Shown piece by piece: positions 52,601-62,055 of a DNA stretch of 64,000 nucleotides (positions within the stretch are counted from its first letter, which is position 1; each line of letters begins with the position of its first letter). The position numbers were made by a program, and so were the translations under genes. The notes below the pieces were generated by a model. That model had not been told where the DNA came from, did no database searches, and worked only from the letters and a program-made list of their open reading frames with translations. Origin of the DNA: Flavobacterium cerinum. GTDB lineage: Bacteria > Bacteroidota > Bacteroidia > Flavobacteriales > Flavobacteriaceae. Location of the stretch: the NCBI RefSeq assembly GCF_024496085.1, contig NZ_CP101751.1:3286001-3350000 (forward strand). Reading direction: 5' to 3'.

Positions 52601-55600
52601 ATCTCCGATTCCTGATTTAGATTTCGGATATGCGCTGGAATATCGCAATATGAATACCAGTACGACATTCACTACAATCAATCCGCTTCACCCGCCGATT
52701 TCCTCTATCCATTCCGCAGCCGGACAACCGGTTTATATAAAAGTAAACAACGTACTGCTATCGCCTGCTCCTTATGATTTAAGAAACAATTTAGCTGCTT
52801 TTATCAATGATTTCAGGCAACAATATGGAGCTGCGGCCGAAATCACAACAGAAGATCCTACCTTTAAGATTAATATTAAACTGATGAATCCCCAGTCGCC
52901 TTTAAGTACAATTCAGATTGGCGATAATGTCTATTATTTTATTCCGTGTAAAGGTTTCGAAAGAACGACACAACCCGGAAATAATGCAGATGTAACGGTT
53001 TCCAAAAAAGCAGTACCGCAAAACGGATCGGCTTACGCCAACCACTTCCGAAACCTTAACAGTGCTTCTCATTTTGAATTTCAGGCATCTGTTCCGGTTG
53101 GAGATCCCAACTGCCCGTCTTTATTAAACATTGATTTTTTGATCAGCGGAATCATGCCTTCATTTAACAGTGCTTCTGCTCTTTTAGGAAGTACCAAATC
53201 CACCAGTTATACCGCGGGCGGCTATATCGGTGTGGGGATCGGTTGGAACAAAATAGCAAAAACAACCACATTTGGTGTCGGCTATAATCATAGTTGGGAT
53301 AAGGGAGAATCGTTATCATCACTAATCGATATCAACGGTGATGGGCTTGATGATATTGTTACCAAAGAAAACGGTAACATTTATTATAAAGCACACCGGA
53401 TTACCCGAACGTATAACGAAAACAACGAACCGCAGATCACCCATAGTTTTGATCCCAAGAAAAAAATTAACGGAATCAATGAGTTTTTCAGACAGGAAGG
53501 TGAATCTTCGAGTAAAAACTTTTCAATCAGTGCCGGATTTGCCGGTGTAGGTGCCTTTGCCGGACTGGATAATTCCAAATCAAAATCAAAAGTTGACATC
53601 TATTTTACGGATGCCAACGGTGATGGTCTTCCGGATGTTGTACGGGACGGTAAAGTTTATTTTAACCGACTGGATGCCAACGGAAATCCGAGTTTTATCC
53701 CGGACAGTAAAGGGACACCAAACCTGGTAATCACTGCTGCTATAAAAGATATCGAAATTCCGGCAGAATATTTTGAAGAGGAAATTCCGATGCCGAATCA
53801 CGATGTGGTTAAAGTATGGGAAGCTCCCGCTGACGGTACAATCAAAATTACAAATGCTATTGCATTAGAGGATACTAATAAGGAAGCAATGGTTACAATT
53901 GAAATGAAAAAAACGGAGCCTGATCCATTGTATTGTTATGAAACAAATGTCTCAGTAAATTCTAACAGTCTGATTAATAAACGATATAGTTACGATTTTG
54001 GTTTTCAAGGTTTCGCTGCTTACCTGGATCCTAATCCTATTTCTTATCACCCTACAAGAGTAGCTACTTTTAAACTTGGAAACACCTCTTATACAGTTCC
54101 TAATGATCTTTATCTGACCCATTTCAAAAACGGAGCCGAAACGCTCTTACTATGCAGCAGTCCGATATCAACCTATTCAAATTGTGTGCGTAACCCTGAT
54201 TATACCAGTACGTTGTTACCGTGGCTTATGCAAGGACCGTTATTACCTTATTTAGATGCCAATAGTAATCTTGATACTTATATTAACCATATGGTAACTA
54301 CGGCGGCCTATCTGGAACAATGTAACGGCTCTAATATCTATTTTCAACATATCGGTGATTTTGGATTTAGCTTTTCTTCTAATGTATATATTAAAACAAC
54401 CTTTGAATCAAATACTATTTTTACCGATGGCTTTATTCCAACATTTTGTATTAGAAATAATGAACAGGTAGGTGGTATATCGCCAGCTTATGCACAAAAA
54501 TCGTTGCACGAAGGATATAACGTTAATCCCATAAAAATAAATAATATACCGCTACAAGGAACTTTTAATCTTTCAATAAATAATGCTGTAGGTGTTGAAG
54601 CCCTTAAAGCTGAAATTGAAAGAGTAACCGGAGGCCAGGTGACCATTTTTGGAACCCAATATGCAGTGCGGCTAAACAATGATCTGATTGATCCCAGACT
54701 ACGAATAAAAATCGAGAATACGCCTATTCAGCTTAATACCATCACAATAGAAGGAGTTACATTTAATTTTACTTCCTGTTCACCGTCAGGACCACCACAG
54801 AATACAACACAAACTGAAACTTGCCAATTATACGGTACACTCTTAAACAACGCCAATACTTCCGTAAATAATGTTATTGTCTCGCAAAATGCTACCTGTA
54901 ATCCGGATCAGGGTCCGTTAAAAGTAAAAAAAGGAGATCGGATTTATTTCCGTGTGCATTCTATCGATACCGGAAATCCAAAGGTAAACTGGAATCCTAA
55001 AATAGAATATACAGATACTACTCTGGCTAACACGATCGACCAAAACGGACAAACGCCTTATATAAGTTCTTATTCTGACGGCTTTATCCTGTCGCATGAA
55101 AATGAAACTCCTTTTACCGGAAATGGTACAGCCGAGATTTCATGGGAACCTTTTACCGTTAACAATCCTACCGATGAGGTAACTTTTGAAATCACCAAAA
55201 AGGTACTTAGCGGTTCCGAAGGCGATAACCAACAAAGTTTTTACGATCAGATTCCTGAAATTCCGGTTTATAAAAAAGTGTGTGCTCCGGGTAGCTCCAC
55301 ATTGGTTTCGCCGGCTATAAATGCTGTAGGAGGTGTAAATATCGCGTCGATTCCGGTAACCGGCACTACTACACTATCGTCGAATCCTACTGTAACGGTT
55401 TTCTATTTCAGAGTCAAATCATCTTCAAATGTAAACTGGAAACAGTTGGAATGGAAACCTAAAATGATACAACGGACAACCGAACAGGTTATCGGTGATT
55501 CCGGAACCAGCGAAGGAACCTTAACCGGACAACAAACGAAATATCCGATACCGGATTATTCCATCTATAAAAGCTATAAAAATTCGAAAGCCTACAATCA

Positions 55601-58600
55601 ATATAATCTTTCGCAAGCCAATTCCGGATCAGCTACGCTAACGATTTTACCTAGTCTTTCCGGCGTATTTGCATCAGGTGATAACGGAAAGTTATTCTTT
55701 GTAGTCAAAAAAGACGGTGTTTTTAAAGGCCGAAAACAAGTAACCGTTGCAAACGGCCAGGTGACTTATGACAACACCACTCCTATTGATCTCGGAACAG
55801 CCGGTTCTTCTAAAATTGAAATCGGTTATTATATCGACAACTATAACCTGCCGGATGTAACGGCTTCCATAATGGAAAAGATAGCCGCAACCAATGCAAA
55901 ACTGGCTACAATAACATCACAACAAGGTAATACCGACATTTTTAAAGAGAATGTCAACCTGTTTCAAAAACCGAATCCGAAATTTGGTCCTATGTATCGC
56001 CAGTGGGGTCAATTCTTATACAATCCGAAAGCCGTATCCAATGCGTTACCGCTTACCGGTTTACCCGGATTTTTAATCAAAGAAAGTGCACTGGTAATAA
56101 GCGAACAGCAGGCTAATGACATTCGAAATGCAGTCGATGCCATTAACAATCTGAATCTGGGTCAGGTCAATTTGGGCGGTCCGGAAGACGATACTAATGC
56201 AAATGCATTTGAAGGAATATTAGAAAACTTTGAAACGACATATGCTTCACTTTACAATACCGCTTTTTTTGCAGCCCAACCGTCCCGTTATTACGAGAAC
56301 AATACTTTTGATGACCGATGGATCGGGATGCACCAGGAAAGCTATGCCGCTATGTTTGCATCACGTGCCGCTAAATTAAATCAATCGTTTGAAGGTTTTA
56401 ATGATCCGGATGACGAATCGGAACAAGATGTTTTACAAACCGGTGCTTACTCAATAGCGCGTTATAGCAAAGGTACCGGTAAAAATATTGCCGGTGGCGG
56501 AAGTGTAGGCGTTGCACCTGGATTTTCAGTCGGTATCAGCGGTTCCAAATCGCCTAACGGAAGAAGCTATTCGCTGACGGATTACGTCGATATGAACGGC
56601 GACCGTTATCCGGATTTGGTAACTAAAGATAAAATTCAGTTTACAATGCGAACCGGAGGTCTCTACTCAGGTTCTGTAAAAGACGGAAACATTGCCGGTG
56701 ATATCGCTAAATTCGAAAGTAACGGATGGGGTGTTTCTGCCAGTGGTACCTACTCGGAAGAAGCCCGGGAAAACAGCAACAGTAAAGGCGATTCGCAAAA
56801 TAAAGGTTCCGGAAAAACCACCGGTGACCGAAAAGGAATGTCAATCGGTAAACCTACTTTTGATCTTTTCAGCGGTAGCGGTTCAGCAGGTATCAGCGGA
56901 GAATTTACAAAAGGAAAAGACAAAACCGTACGACTATGGGCGGATGTGAACGGTGACGGATTGGCCGATCTTTTGGAACAAAATGGTCCTATAATGGTTG
57001 TCAAGCTTAATTTCGGAACCAATACATATCAAACGTCCCAATATTCGGAATGGGCAACTTTTGACTTATCAAAAGGATCGTCATCTGCTTTTGGCGGCGG
57101 AGTCGGTTTTAACTGGAAAGTAGCCAGTATCGAAGCGGGAGTTTCCGTGGGTAAAACAGTAAGTCATACCGAACAGAACCTGATTGATATCAATGGTGAC
57201 GGTCTTTTGGATCTGGTTATTTCTCATCCGGACAGCGGACTGAAAATCAGACTTAATCAAGGTAGTAGTTTAGGCCCGCTTACGGCATGGTCCGACTTTA
57301 AACTTCAAAATAGCGCTACAAGTGTTAAATCCTCTTTAAACGCCAGTGGTACAATTGCCTGGATATGGCCGATAATCATTCCTTTGTGCTGTACGATACC
57401 ACTTAAAATTCCGGCGATAACAGCCAGTGCATCGACTTCACAATCAACCGGTAGAACTACGAAAACGATTTCTGATTTTGACGGTGACGGTTATCCGGAT
57501 CTGATCGAAGAAATCAGTAGTACTAAAATTCGGGTACATTCTTCCCGTATCAGAAGAACCGATATGCTTAAATCGGTTACAAATCCGTTAGGCGGTAAAT
57601 TTACAGTAGACTATAAAGTCGAAAAAACATCTTATGAAAATCCAAATGCCAAATGGGTAATGACATCGGTTAAGGTCGACGACGGTTATGATTTGGTGAA
57701 TGACGGTGTTGATACGTACATTAAGGAATTTAAATATGAAAATGCCCGTTATGATCGCCGGGAACGTGAATTTTATGGTTTTGAAACCGTTAAAACATAC
57801 GATCCTATTTTGCAGGAAGTTAACGGTGAAATGGTACCTGTAGGCATTTACAGAACATCGGTTGTGAAATATCACAATAAAAATTACTTCCTGAACGGAC
57901 TTATAAAAGAATCCTACACCTTAAACGAAGAAAATCCGAATCAGATTTATTCGAAAACGATTAATGATTATCAGATCAGACCACTGAATTCTTCCGGCCT
58001 TATTGACATTCAGGCCGCTTCATTACCGCATACCTTTGACGTGGGCGGAAGCGAAGGTCGAAGAACAGCAAAAGTCGTACTGGCCAAAACTCAAAACTTA
58101 GTCTATGAATTACAACAGACTCCGATTATACGAGAAACTCAGTTTGGCTACGATGCATACGGTCGCGTAACCGAATACAAAGATTTAGGAAATATCGCAT
58201 TGGCATCAGACAATTATATGAGCCAGATTTCCTATCACGATGACAGCGAGTTAATCGATCGGAACATATTAAGTGTTGCAAAACAAATAAAAGTAACCAA
58301 TGATGCCGGAACGCAACTTCGATTACGAACAACAGCCGATATCAATTTAGCTACCGGATCCGTAGGACGAATCGAAGTAGCTGTCGATGATAATGAAACT
58401 GCTGTTACGCAAATGGAGTACGACGATTATGGTAATCTACAACGGATAACCTATCCGGAAAACAACAATGGCGAATCCATGTTCTATCGCTATTATTATG
58501 ATGGTTCCAGTACTTTTAAATACGTAACAAAAATAGAAGATGCCTACGGTTATAGCTCGTCGGCTGACTATTCACCGGAATTTGACGTTCCGCTTAGTAC

Positions 58601-61600
58601 TACAGATAGAGCCGGAAATACAATATATTATGAATACGATACTGTAGGAAGAATTAAAACTATTCTCGGCACTAAAGAGAAAGCTCAGAGCGAATTGTAT
58701 ACCATTGCATTTGAGTATTATCCGCTATTTGCAACTACATCGCCTTTAGGATGTGTTACACAGCAGGATTTTGTTCCTTTTGCCGTTACCAAACATTTCG
58801 ATTTACAACACCGCGACAATAATATTGAAACAATTACATTTATTGACGGAATGGCACGAACGGTACAGGTCAAAAAAGATATCTATCTGAATACTGGTAA
58901 TGCAGAAAATCCGGATCATACAGAAGCCATGTCCGTTTCCGGAAAAGCGCAATATGATGAATTTGGCCGTGTGGTTCGACAGTATCATCCGCACTACGAA
59001 AAGAAAGATTGCGGAGAAAATTATCTGGTTGATAACTATGAAACGCAATATTACAGTGAAGTTATATTCGATACGATAGACAGGCCAATCAAAACGACTG
59101 ATCCGGATGGCAACATTTCGGAACTCGAATATACTTTAGCTACTGATGCTTTGGGTAACATAGCAATGAAAACAAAATCAATTGTCGATCAGAATTCGCA
59201 ACAACAAATCGTATCCGAAATATACAAAGATGTTCAGGGTAAAGTGACCAGTACAATGAACTTCGGTCCTACTTCAGAATTATGGACCACTTTCGAATAC
59301 AATGCGATCGGTGAACTATTCAATTATAAAGATGCCGACGAACTCAACACACGTTATAGTTATGATATGTTGGGCAGAAAAAAAACGGTAGAACATCCGG
59401 ACAATGGTAAAACTCAGTTTTATTATGATAATGCCAGTAATCTGATCAAATTACAAACAGCTAATCTGGCTAATAATCAGAATCTACCACCGTCTCAACG
59501 CTTTATTCATTATGAATATGATTATAACAGAATTAAGGAAATCAACTTTCCGAGTATGCCGAATGGAACTAATATTGCCAATGTTATTTATGCATACGGT
59601 AATTCCGGTAACGCAACCGGAAGAGTGATCTACCAACAGGATGCTACCGGATATCAAAGTTTTTCATATGGCGATATGGGTGAACTAATCGAAAATACCC
59701 GTGTTATTGTAGGACCGAATATTCCAACCCGAAGCTTTACAACTCAATTTGAGTACGACAGTTGGAACCGTATTCAGAAATTAACTTATCCGGACGGTGA
59801 ACAAGTATTCTATAGTTATGATTTGGGTGGTAATCTGACCAAAATTAAAGGAACGTTCCAAGGAAATGATTATGACTATCTGCAACGAATCGATTATGAT
59901 CATTATGAGCAACGCCAATATGTTTTATATGGAAACGGAACCGATATGCAGTATAACTATACGCCTAGCCTGCGCCGACTGGAAAGTCTTATTGCAAAAA
60001 CGGCCAACCAAACTGAAATGTTTAACAATGTTTACGACTTTGACAAAGTAGGTAATGTACTTGGCATTACGAATAGTGCCGGTTCCAATACAACAAACGG
60101 CATGGGTGGTACCTATTCGCACTCCTATACGTATGATAATATGAACCGACTTACCGATGCTTTCGGAAGTTTTTCAGGCGAAGGACAACAACGAGAATTA
60201 GGTAACGATGCGAGCAGCAGTTATAAACTCAACATGGCGTATAATAATACACATGGTATTGCGCGTAAGACACAAGAGCATATTAAAAACGATGATTATG
60301 TTGAGGCAAATACTTATAAAAACGTTTATTCGTATTATGAAGGTTCGCATCGGGTAAAAGAGATTGACAACAGCGCCGGATTGGTTGAAACCTTTAAATA
60401 TGATCACAACGGAAATATGCGCTTTAGAATTAAAAATGAGACTCAGGATAAAGAATATATCTGGGACGAATCCAACCGATTAAGAGCGGTTTCCGATGAC
60501 AACAATATGCAGCATTATATTTATGATGCAGCCGGAGAACGTATCTTAAAAGCCGAATCGGATTTAGAACAATTGTATGAAAACGGTACTTTGGTCAATC
60601 AAAGCGGTGTAAGCTTTAGCAGTTATAAAACTTACCCGAGTGCTTATATTGTGGTCGACGGAAATGGCCAGTACAGTAAACACTATTATGCCGGTAACGA
60701 GCGTATTGTAAGTCGCATTGGCGATAATGGTTCCGGTATTTTTGAGAAAAAACAGTTGACAGCTCCCGGTTTTGATGCTGAAAAAGTACGTCAGTCACAA
60801 ATAAGCGATCTACAACAATTGGCAAAAATAGCCAACAAAGGAACTGTAACCTTTAAAGAGTACCAACCGGAAGGCAAAGAACGTGAAAACGGAGAGACGG
60901 AAAACAGGGAAATGCGTCGTCCGATGGGGAATATTTATTTCTTCCATCCCGATCATTTGGGTACGGCTACTTATTTATCGGATATTAACGGAAACCCATA
61001 TCAGTTTTTCTTAAATTTACCTTTCGGAGAAACAATGGCCGAGCAGCACAGTCTTACGGAAGATTATGCAAATCCATATAAATTTAACGGTAAGGAATTA
61101 GACGAAGCCACCGGATTATATTATTATGGTGCCCGATATTATGATCCGAGAATAAGTATCTGGGTAAGTGTGGATCCGATGGCGGAAAAGTTCCCGAATT
61201 GGAATCCGTATAATTATACCATGCAGAATCCGATTAATCTGATTGATCCATCCGGTCTGACTCCTGAAGACGGAGGTGGTGACCCTCCTAAAAAAAATAT
61301 AATGATCAATTTTTTAAGAGGTCAAGGCAATCTAGGCAATTTTGATGATGCTGATTATGAGAAAAATGGTTGGCATGTAATCGATGCAAGTGGCATAAAA
61401 GATGCAAGAGATAAGTTAAAAGCATATTTAGGGGAAAACACTGTTGATAATATTTATATCAATGCCCATGGAGGTAAAATTACATATTTTGAGAGAGATG
61501 ACGATGGAAACCCGATTTTTGATGATTCTGGCAAAGGTATAAAAAGGTCAAGCTCCGGTACTACTTTTGGAAGTGATATAATATACGGATATCAACTTGC

Positions 61601-61979
61601 AGACTACAATAATCCTGTTAGACAAAATAATATGAATTCTAATCTAAAAGAAAATATTCAAGCTCTACTCGAAATAGGTAGTTTTATAAATAAAGGAAAG
61701 AACTTTATATTCGGTGCTTGTTATGCCGCAAAGGATGATCGATTTGGAGAAAGTCTAGTTTCTCAATTATCTGGTATAAATCTTTTTGTAAGTAAAGATT
61801 ATGTTGCTACATATTCTAACAAGTATGTCGCAAAATCTCTTTTTTCATTTTTAATAAATAATGATCAAATTAGAGAGGAAGATATGGATGAAGGAGTTAG
61901 ACTATATAGATCAGGCAGTCCAACTAAAGCCTTTAGCAATTATAGAGTAACTAAGGATGGTGTAATTACCAAAGATTAA
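49623..61979 (+). CDS. Giant SpvB/RHS-repeat polymorphic toxin
   Basis: A 4118-residue protein. A Sec-type signal at about 10-36 is followed by a low-complexity linker and a SpvB-type domain from about 490 (AGRNGMQPQLTVQYNSESGN, then GWLGKGW). A TSP3-like calcium motif DTDGDGICDENDNC (about 825) comes next. Two related inserted modules lie at about 860-1115 and 1440-1720. FG-GAP/VCBS-type DxNGDGxxD units occur near 1236, 1330, 2323, 2441, 2522 and 2619. YD/RHS repeats run from about 2900 to 3830, and the RHS core ends GARYYDPRISIWVSVDPMAE, then LIDPSG at 3874-3878. The last 240 residues are a variable tip with His 3949 and Cys 4033 in a clan CD-like pattern. The shell resembles TcB/TcC toxins that enclose the tip. 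Confidence 0.85.
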   Translation: MSERYFGINKKIVKTVHGIMLFAMLHSSFVAPAQQLLFAYLDIQSEAKSITSKPAINPVSQKDANRAVTPALSQPKEAQTIKRLTNTEAVVIDKTEAISDPERKEKAALIGTSNEFPLDDPSDNLFKIEIDKQKLSANDRVFLTYDLYGVSDLNGVSRSINDRLSTGGYMIKKQNGWSQQTEELDPSWLEEGSNKIMFNTPKGANHTYKIKNVAFKIEKGDANLLPKIVIQTKNIQYQKDNTIYIKGFVKSDKAIKKILAGKSQLEVRSNEFEGFITLDNKNTVNPFITITAYSAEGSVANELISIDHLTEADAILTIEKEQSTGNFDAKAFTPLTFSVSDAKLRLSDSSMAVTKTISISALRKVDIAPLASGMINVTKGETAYRFLPDGMKFNKPVKIEIAYDPLLLPSGYSPKDIKTFYFDTDSKHWVAVKTDSIDYKNHIIIAETTHFTDYINGIIQAPESPQTASLTPTTMSDIKAADPSAQITLISPPQASQKGDVNLAYPIKIPAGRNGMQPQLTVQYNSESGNGWLGKGWDLNLPALSIDTRWGVPILDKVKETEIYSLGGEQLMFPDNYLPNRHQNVGNLITTEQQDRNNSGTKIFATRKQSFSKIERFGTSPSTYYWKVTGTDGVISWYGGKTSVDPNAVVYAAGGIVHWALYMTEDTYGNNVRYYYDNYTISNQNGINSNLNGGVVFNPSRITYTGKDDQDGNYEVQFINEQNITRTDINISARLGLKQIEPYRLDKIDVLYKGATIRSYKLNYTNGKLGKSLLKTMSELDRDGKLFYSHTFDYYNDIAQENGDVYFNAGIDHNICNDEYVPCIDTDGDGICDENDNCPDIPGTHANNGCPGNPNTQCAEVSFPVPLKDIVYRYKLDSPYHGGLDYNVCNFIPVRIKNFRIGNNAPIAANNLYLTHYTPAGITNLCTATQEETTAIRNSNFDADATQWFTQLFSGMNVSNVQAVNKSVLLKMFRDNQNNLVRDTYYQFELSLLSPIPDLDFGYALEYRNMNTSTTFTTINPLHPPISSIHSAAGQPVYIKVNNVLLSPAPYDLRNNLAAFINDFRQQYGAAAEITTEDPTFKINIKLMNPQSPLSTIQIGDNVYYFIPCKGFERTTQPGNNADVTVSKKAVPQNGSAYANHFRNLNSASHFEFQASVPVGDPNCPSLLNIDFLISGIMPSFNSASALLGSTKSTSYTAGGYIGVGIGWNKIAKTTTFGVGYNHSWDKGESLSSLIDINGDGLDDIVTKENGNIYYKAHRITRTYNENNEPQITHSFDPKKKINGINEFFRQEGESSSKNFSISAGFAGVGAFAGLDNSKSKSKVDIYFTDANGDGLPDVVRDGKVYFNRLDANGNPSFIPDSKGTPNLVITAAIKDIEIPAEYFEEEIPMPNHDVVKVWEAPADGTIKITNAIALEDTNKEAMVTIEMKKTEPDPLYCYETNVSVNSNSLINKRYSYDFGFQGFAAYLDPNPISYHPTRVATFKLGNTSYTVPNDLYLTHFKNGAETLLLCSSPISTYSNCVRNPDYTSTLLPWLMQGPLLPYLDANSNLDTYINHMVTTAAYLEQCNGSNIYFQHIGDFGFSFSSNVYIKTTFESNTIFTDGFIPTFCIRNNEQVGGISPAYAQKSLHEGYNVNPIKINNIPLQGTFNLSINNAVGVEALKAEIERVTGGQVTIFGTQYAVRLNNDLIDPRLRIKIENTPIQLNTITIEGVTFNFTSCSPSGPPQNTTQTETCQLYGTLLNNANTSVNNVIVSQNATCNPDQGPLKVKKGDRIYFRVHSIDTGNPKVNWNPKIEYTDTTLANTIDQNGQTPYISSYSDGFILSHENETPFTGNGTAEISWEPFTVNNPTDEVTFEITKKVLSGSEGDNQQSFYDQIPEIPVYKKVCAPGSSTLVSPAINAVGGVNIASIPVTGTTTLSSNPTVTVFYFRVKSSSNVNWKQLEWKPKMIQRTTEQVIGDSGTSEGTLTGQQTKYPIPDYSIYKSYKNSKAYNQYNLSQANSGSATLTILPSLSGVFASGDNGKLFFVVKKDGVFKGRKQVTVANGQVTYDNTTPIDLGTAGSSKIEIGYYIDNYNLPDVTASIMEKIAATNAKLATITSQQGNTDIFKENVNLFQKPNPKFGPMYRQWGQFLYNPKAVSNALPLTGLPGFLIKESALVISEQQANDIRNAVDAINNLNLGQVNLGGPEDDTNANAFEGILENFETTYASLYNTAFFAAQPSRYYENNTFDDRWIGMHQESYAAMFASRAAKLNQSFEGFNDPDDESEQDVLQTGAYSIARYSKGTGKNIAGGGSVGVAPGFSVGISGSKSPNGRSYSLTDYVDMNGDRYPDLVTKDKIQFTMRTGGLYSGSVKDGNIAGDIAKFESNGWGVSASGTYSEEARENSNSKGDSQNKGSGKTTGDRKGMSIGKPTFDLFSGSGSAGISGEFTKGKDKTVRLWADVNGDGLADLLEQNGPIMVVKLNFGTNTYQTSQYSEWATFDLSKGSSSAFGGGVGFNWKVASIEAGVSVGKTVSHTEQNLIDINGDGLLDLVISHPDSGLKIRLNQGSSLGPLTAWSDFKLQNSATSVKSSLNASGTIAWIWPIIIPLCCTIPLKIPAITASASTSQSTGRTTKTISDFDGDGYPDLIEEISSTKIRVHSSRIRRTDMLKSVTNPLGGKFTVDYKVEKTSYENPNAKWVMTSVKVDDGYDLVNDGVDTYIKEFKYENARYDRREREFYGFETVKTYDPILQEVNGEMVPVGIYRTSVVKYHNKNYFLNGLIKESYTLNEENPNQIYSKTINDYQIRPLNSSGLIDIQAASLPHTFDVGGSEGRRTAKVVLAKTQNLVYELQQTPIIRETQFGYDAYGRVTEYKDLGNIALASDNYMSQISYHDDSELIDRNILSVAKQIKVTNDAGTQLRLRTTADINLATGSVGRIEVAVDDNETAVTQMEYDDYGNLQRITYPENNNGESMFYRYYYDGSSTFKYVTKIEDAYGYSSSADYSPEFDVPLSTTDRAGNTIYYEYDTVGRIKTILGTKEKAQSELYTIAFEYYPLFATTSPLGCVTQQDFVPFAVTKHFDLQHRDNNIETITFIDGMARTVQVKKDIYLNTGNAENPDHTEAMSVSGKAQYDEFGRVVRQYHPHYEKKDCGENYLVDNYETQYYSEVIFDTIDRPIKTTDPDGNISELEYTLATDALGNIAMKTKSIVDQNSQQQIVSEIYKDVQGKVTSTMNFGPTSELWTTFEYNAIGELFNYKDADELNTRYSYDMLGRKKTVEHPDNGKTQFYYDNASNLIKLQTANLANNQNLPPSQRFIHYEYDYNRIKEINFPSMPNGTNIANVIYAYGNSGNATGRVIYQQDATGYQSFSYGDMGELIENTRVIVGPNIPTRSFTTQFEYDSWNRIQKLTYPDGEQVFYSYDLGGNLTKIKGTFQGNDYDYLQRIDYDHYEQRQYVLYGNGTDMQYNYTPSLRRLESLIAKTANQTEMFNNVYDFDKVGNVLGITNSAGSNTTNGMGGTYSHSYTYDNMNRLTDAFGSFSGEGQQRELGNDASSSYKLNMAYNNTHGIARKTQEHIKNDDYVEANTYKNVYSYYEGSHRVKEIDNSAGLVETFKYDHNGNMRFRIKNETQDKEYIWDESNRLRAVSDDNNMQHYIYDAAGERILKAESDLEQLYENGTLVNQSGVSFSSYKTYPSAYIVVDGNGQYSKHYYAGNERIVSRIGDNGSGIFEKKQLTAPGFDAEKVRQSQISDLQQLAKIANKGTVTFKEYQPEGKERENGETENREMRRPMGNIYFFHPDHLGTATYLSDINGNPYQFFLNLPFGETMAEQHSLTEDYANPYKFNGKELDEATGLYYYGARYYDPRISIWVSVDPMAEKFPNWNPYNYTMQNPINLIDPSGLTPEDGGGDPPKKNIMINFLRGQGNLGNFDDADYEKNGWHVIDASGIKDARDKLKAYLGENTVDNIYINAHGGKITYFERDDDGNPIFDDSGKGIKRSSSGTTFGSDIIYGYQLADYNNPVRQNNMNSNLKENIQALLEIGSFINKGKNFIFGACYAAKDDRFGESLVSQLSGINLFVSKDYVATYSNKYVAKSLFSFLINNDQIREEDMDEGVRLYRSGSPTKAFSNYRVTKDGVITKD
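61278..61979 (+). other. Variable C-terminal toxin tip of the RHS protein, possible clan CD peptidase
   Basis: About 235 residues after the DPSGL end of the RHS core. Composition changes abruptly to AT-rich. IYINAHGGK (His 3949-Gly) and FIFGACYAA (Ala-Cys 4033) each end a predicted beta strand, as the catalytic dyad does in caspase, gingipain, CHAT and RTX peptidase domains. The spacing of 84 residues is within the range for such folds. Family not identified. Confidence 0.5.
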
Positions 61980-62017
61980 AAATTCCCTGTATACAGCATC
62001 ATAATCCGTATAAACAT

Positions 62018-62052
62018 TAAAAAATCCTGACCATTCCGGTCAGGATTTTTTA
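62018..62052. terminator. Bidirectional terminator between the RHS gene and ilvA
   Basis: A perfect 12-bp stem (AAAATCCTGACC / GGTCAGGATTTT) with a 5-nt loop is flanked by A and T runs between two convergent genes. Confidence 0.9.
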
Positions 62053-62055
62053 ATA

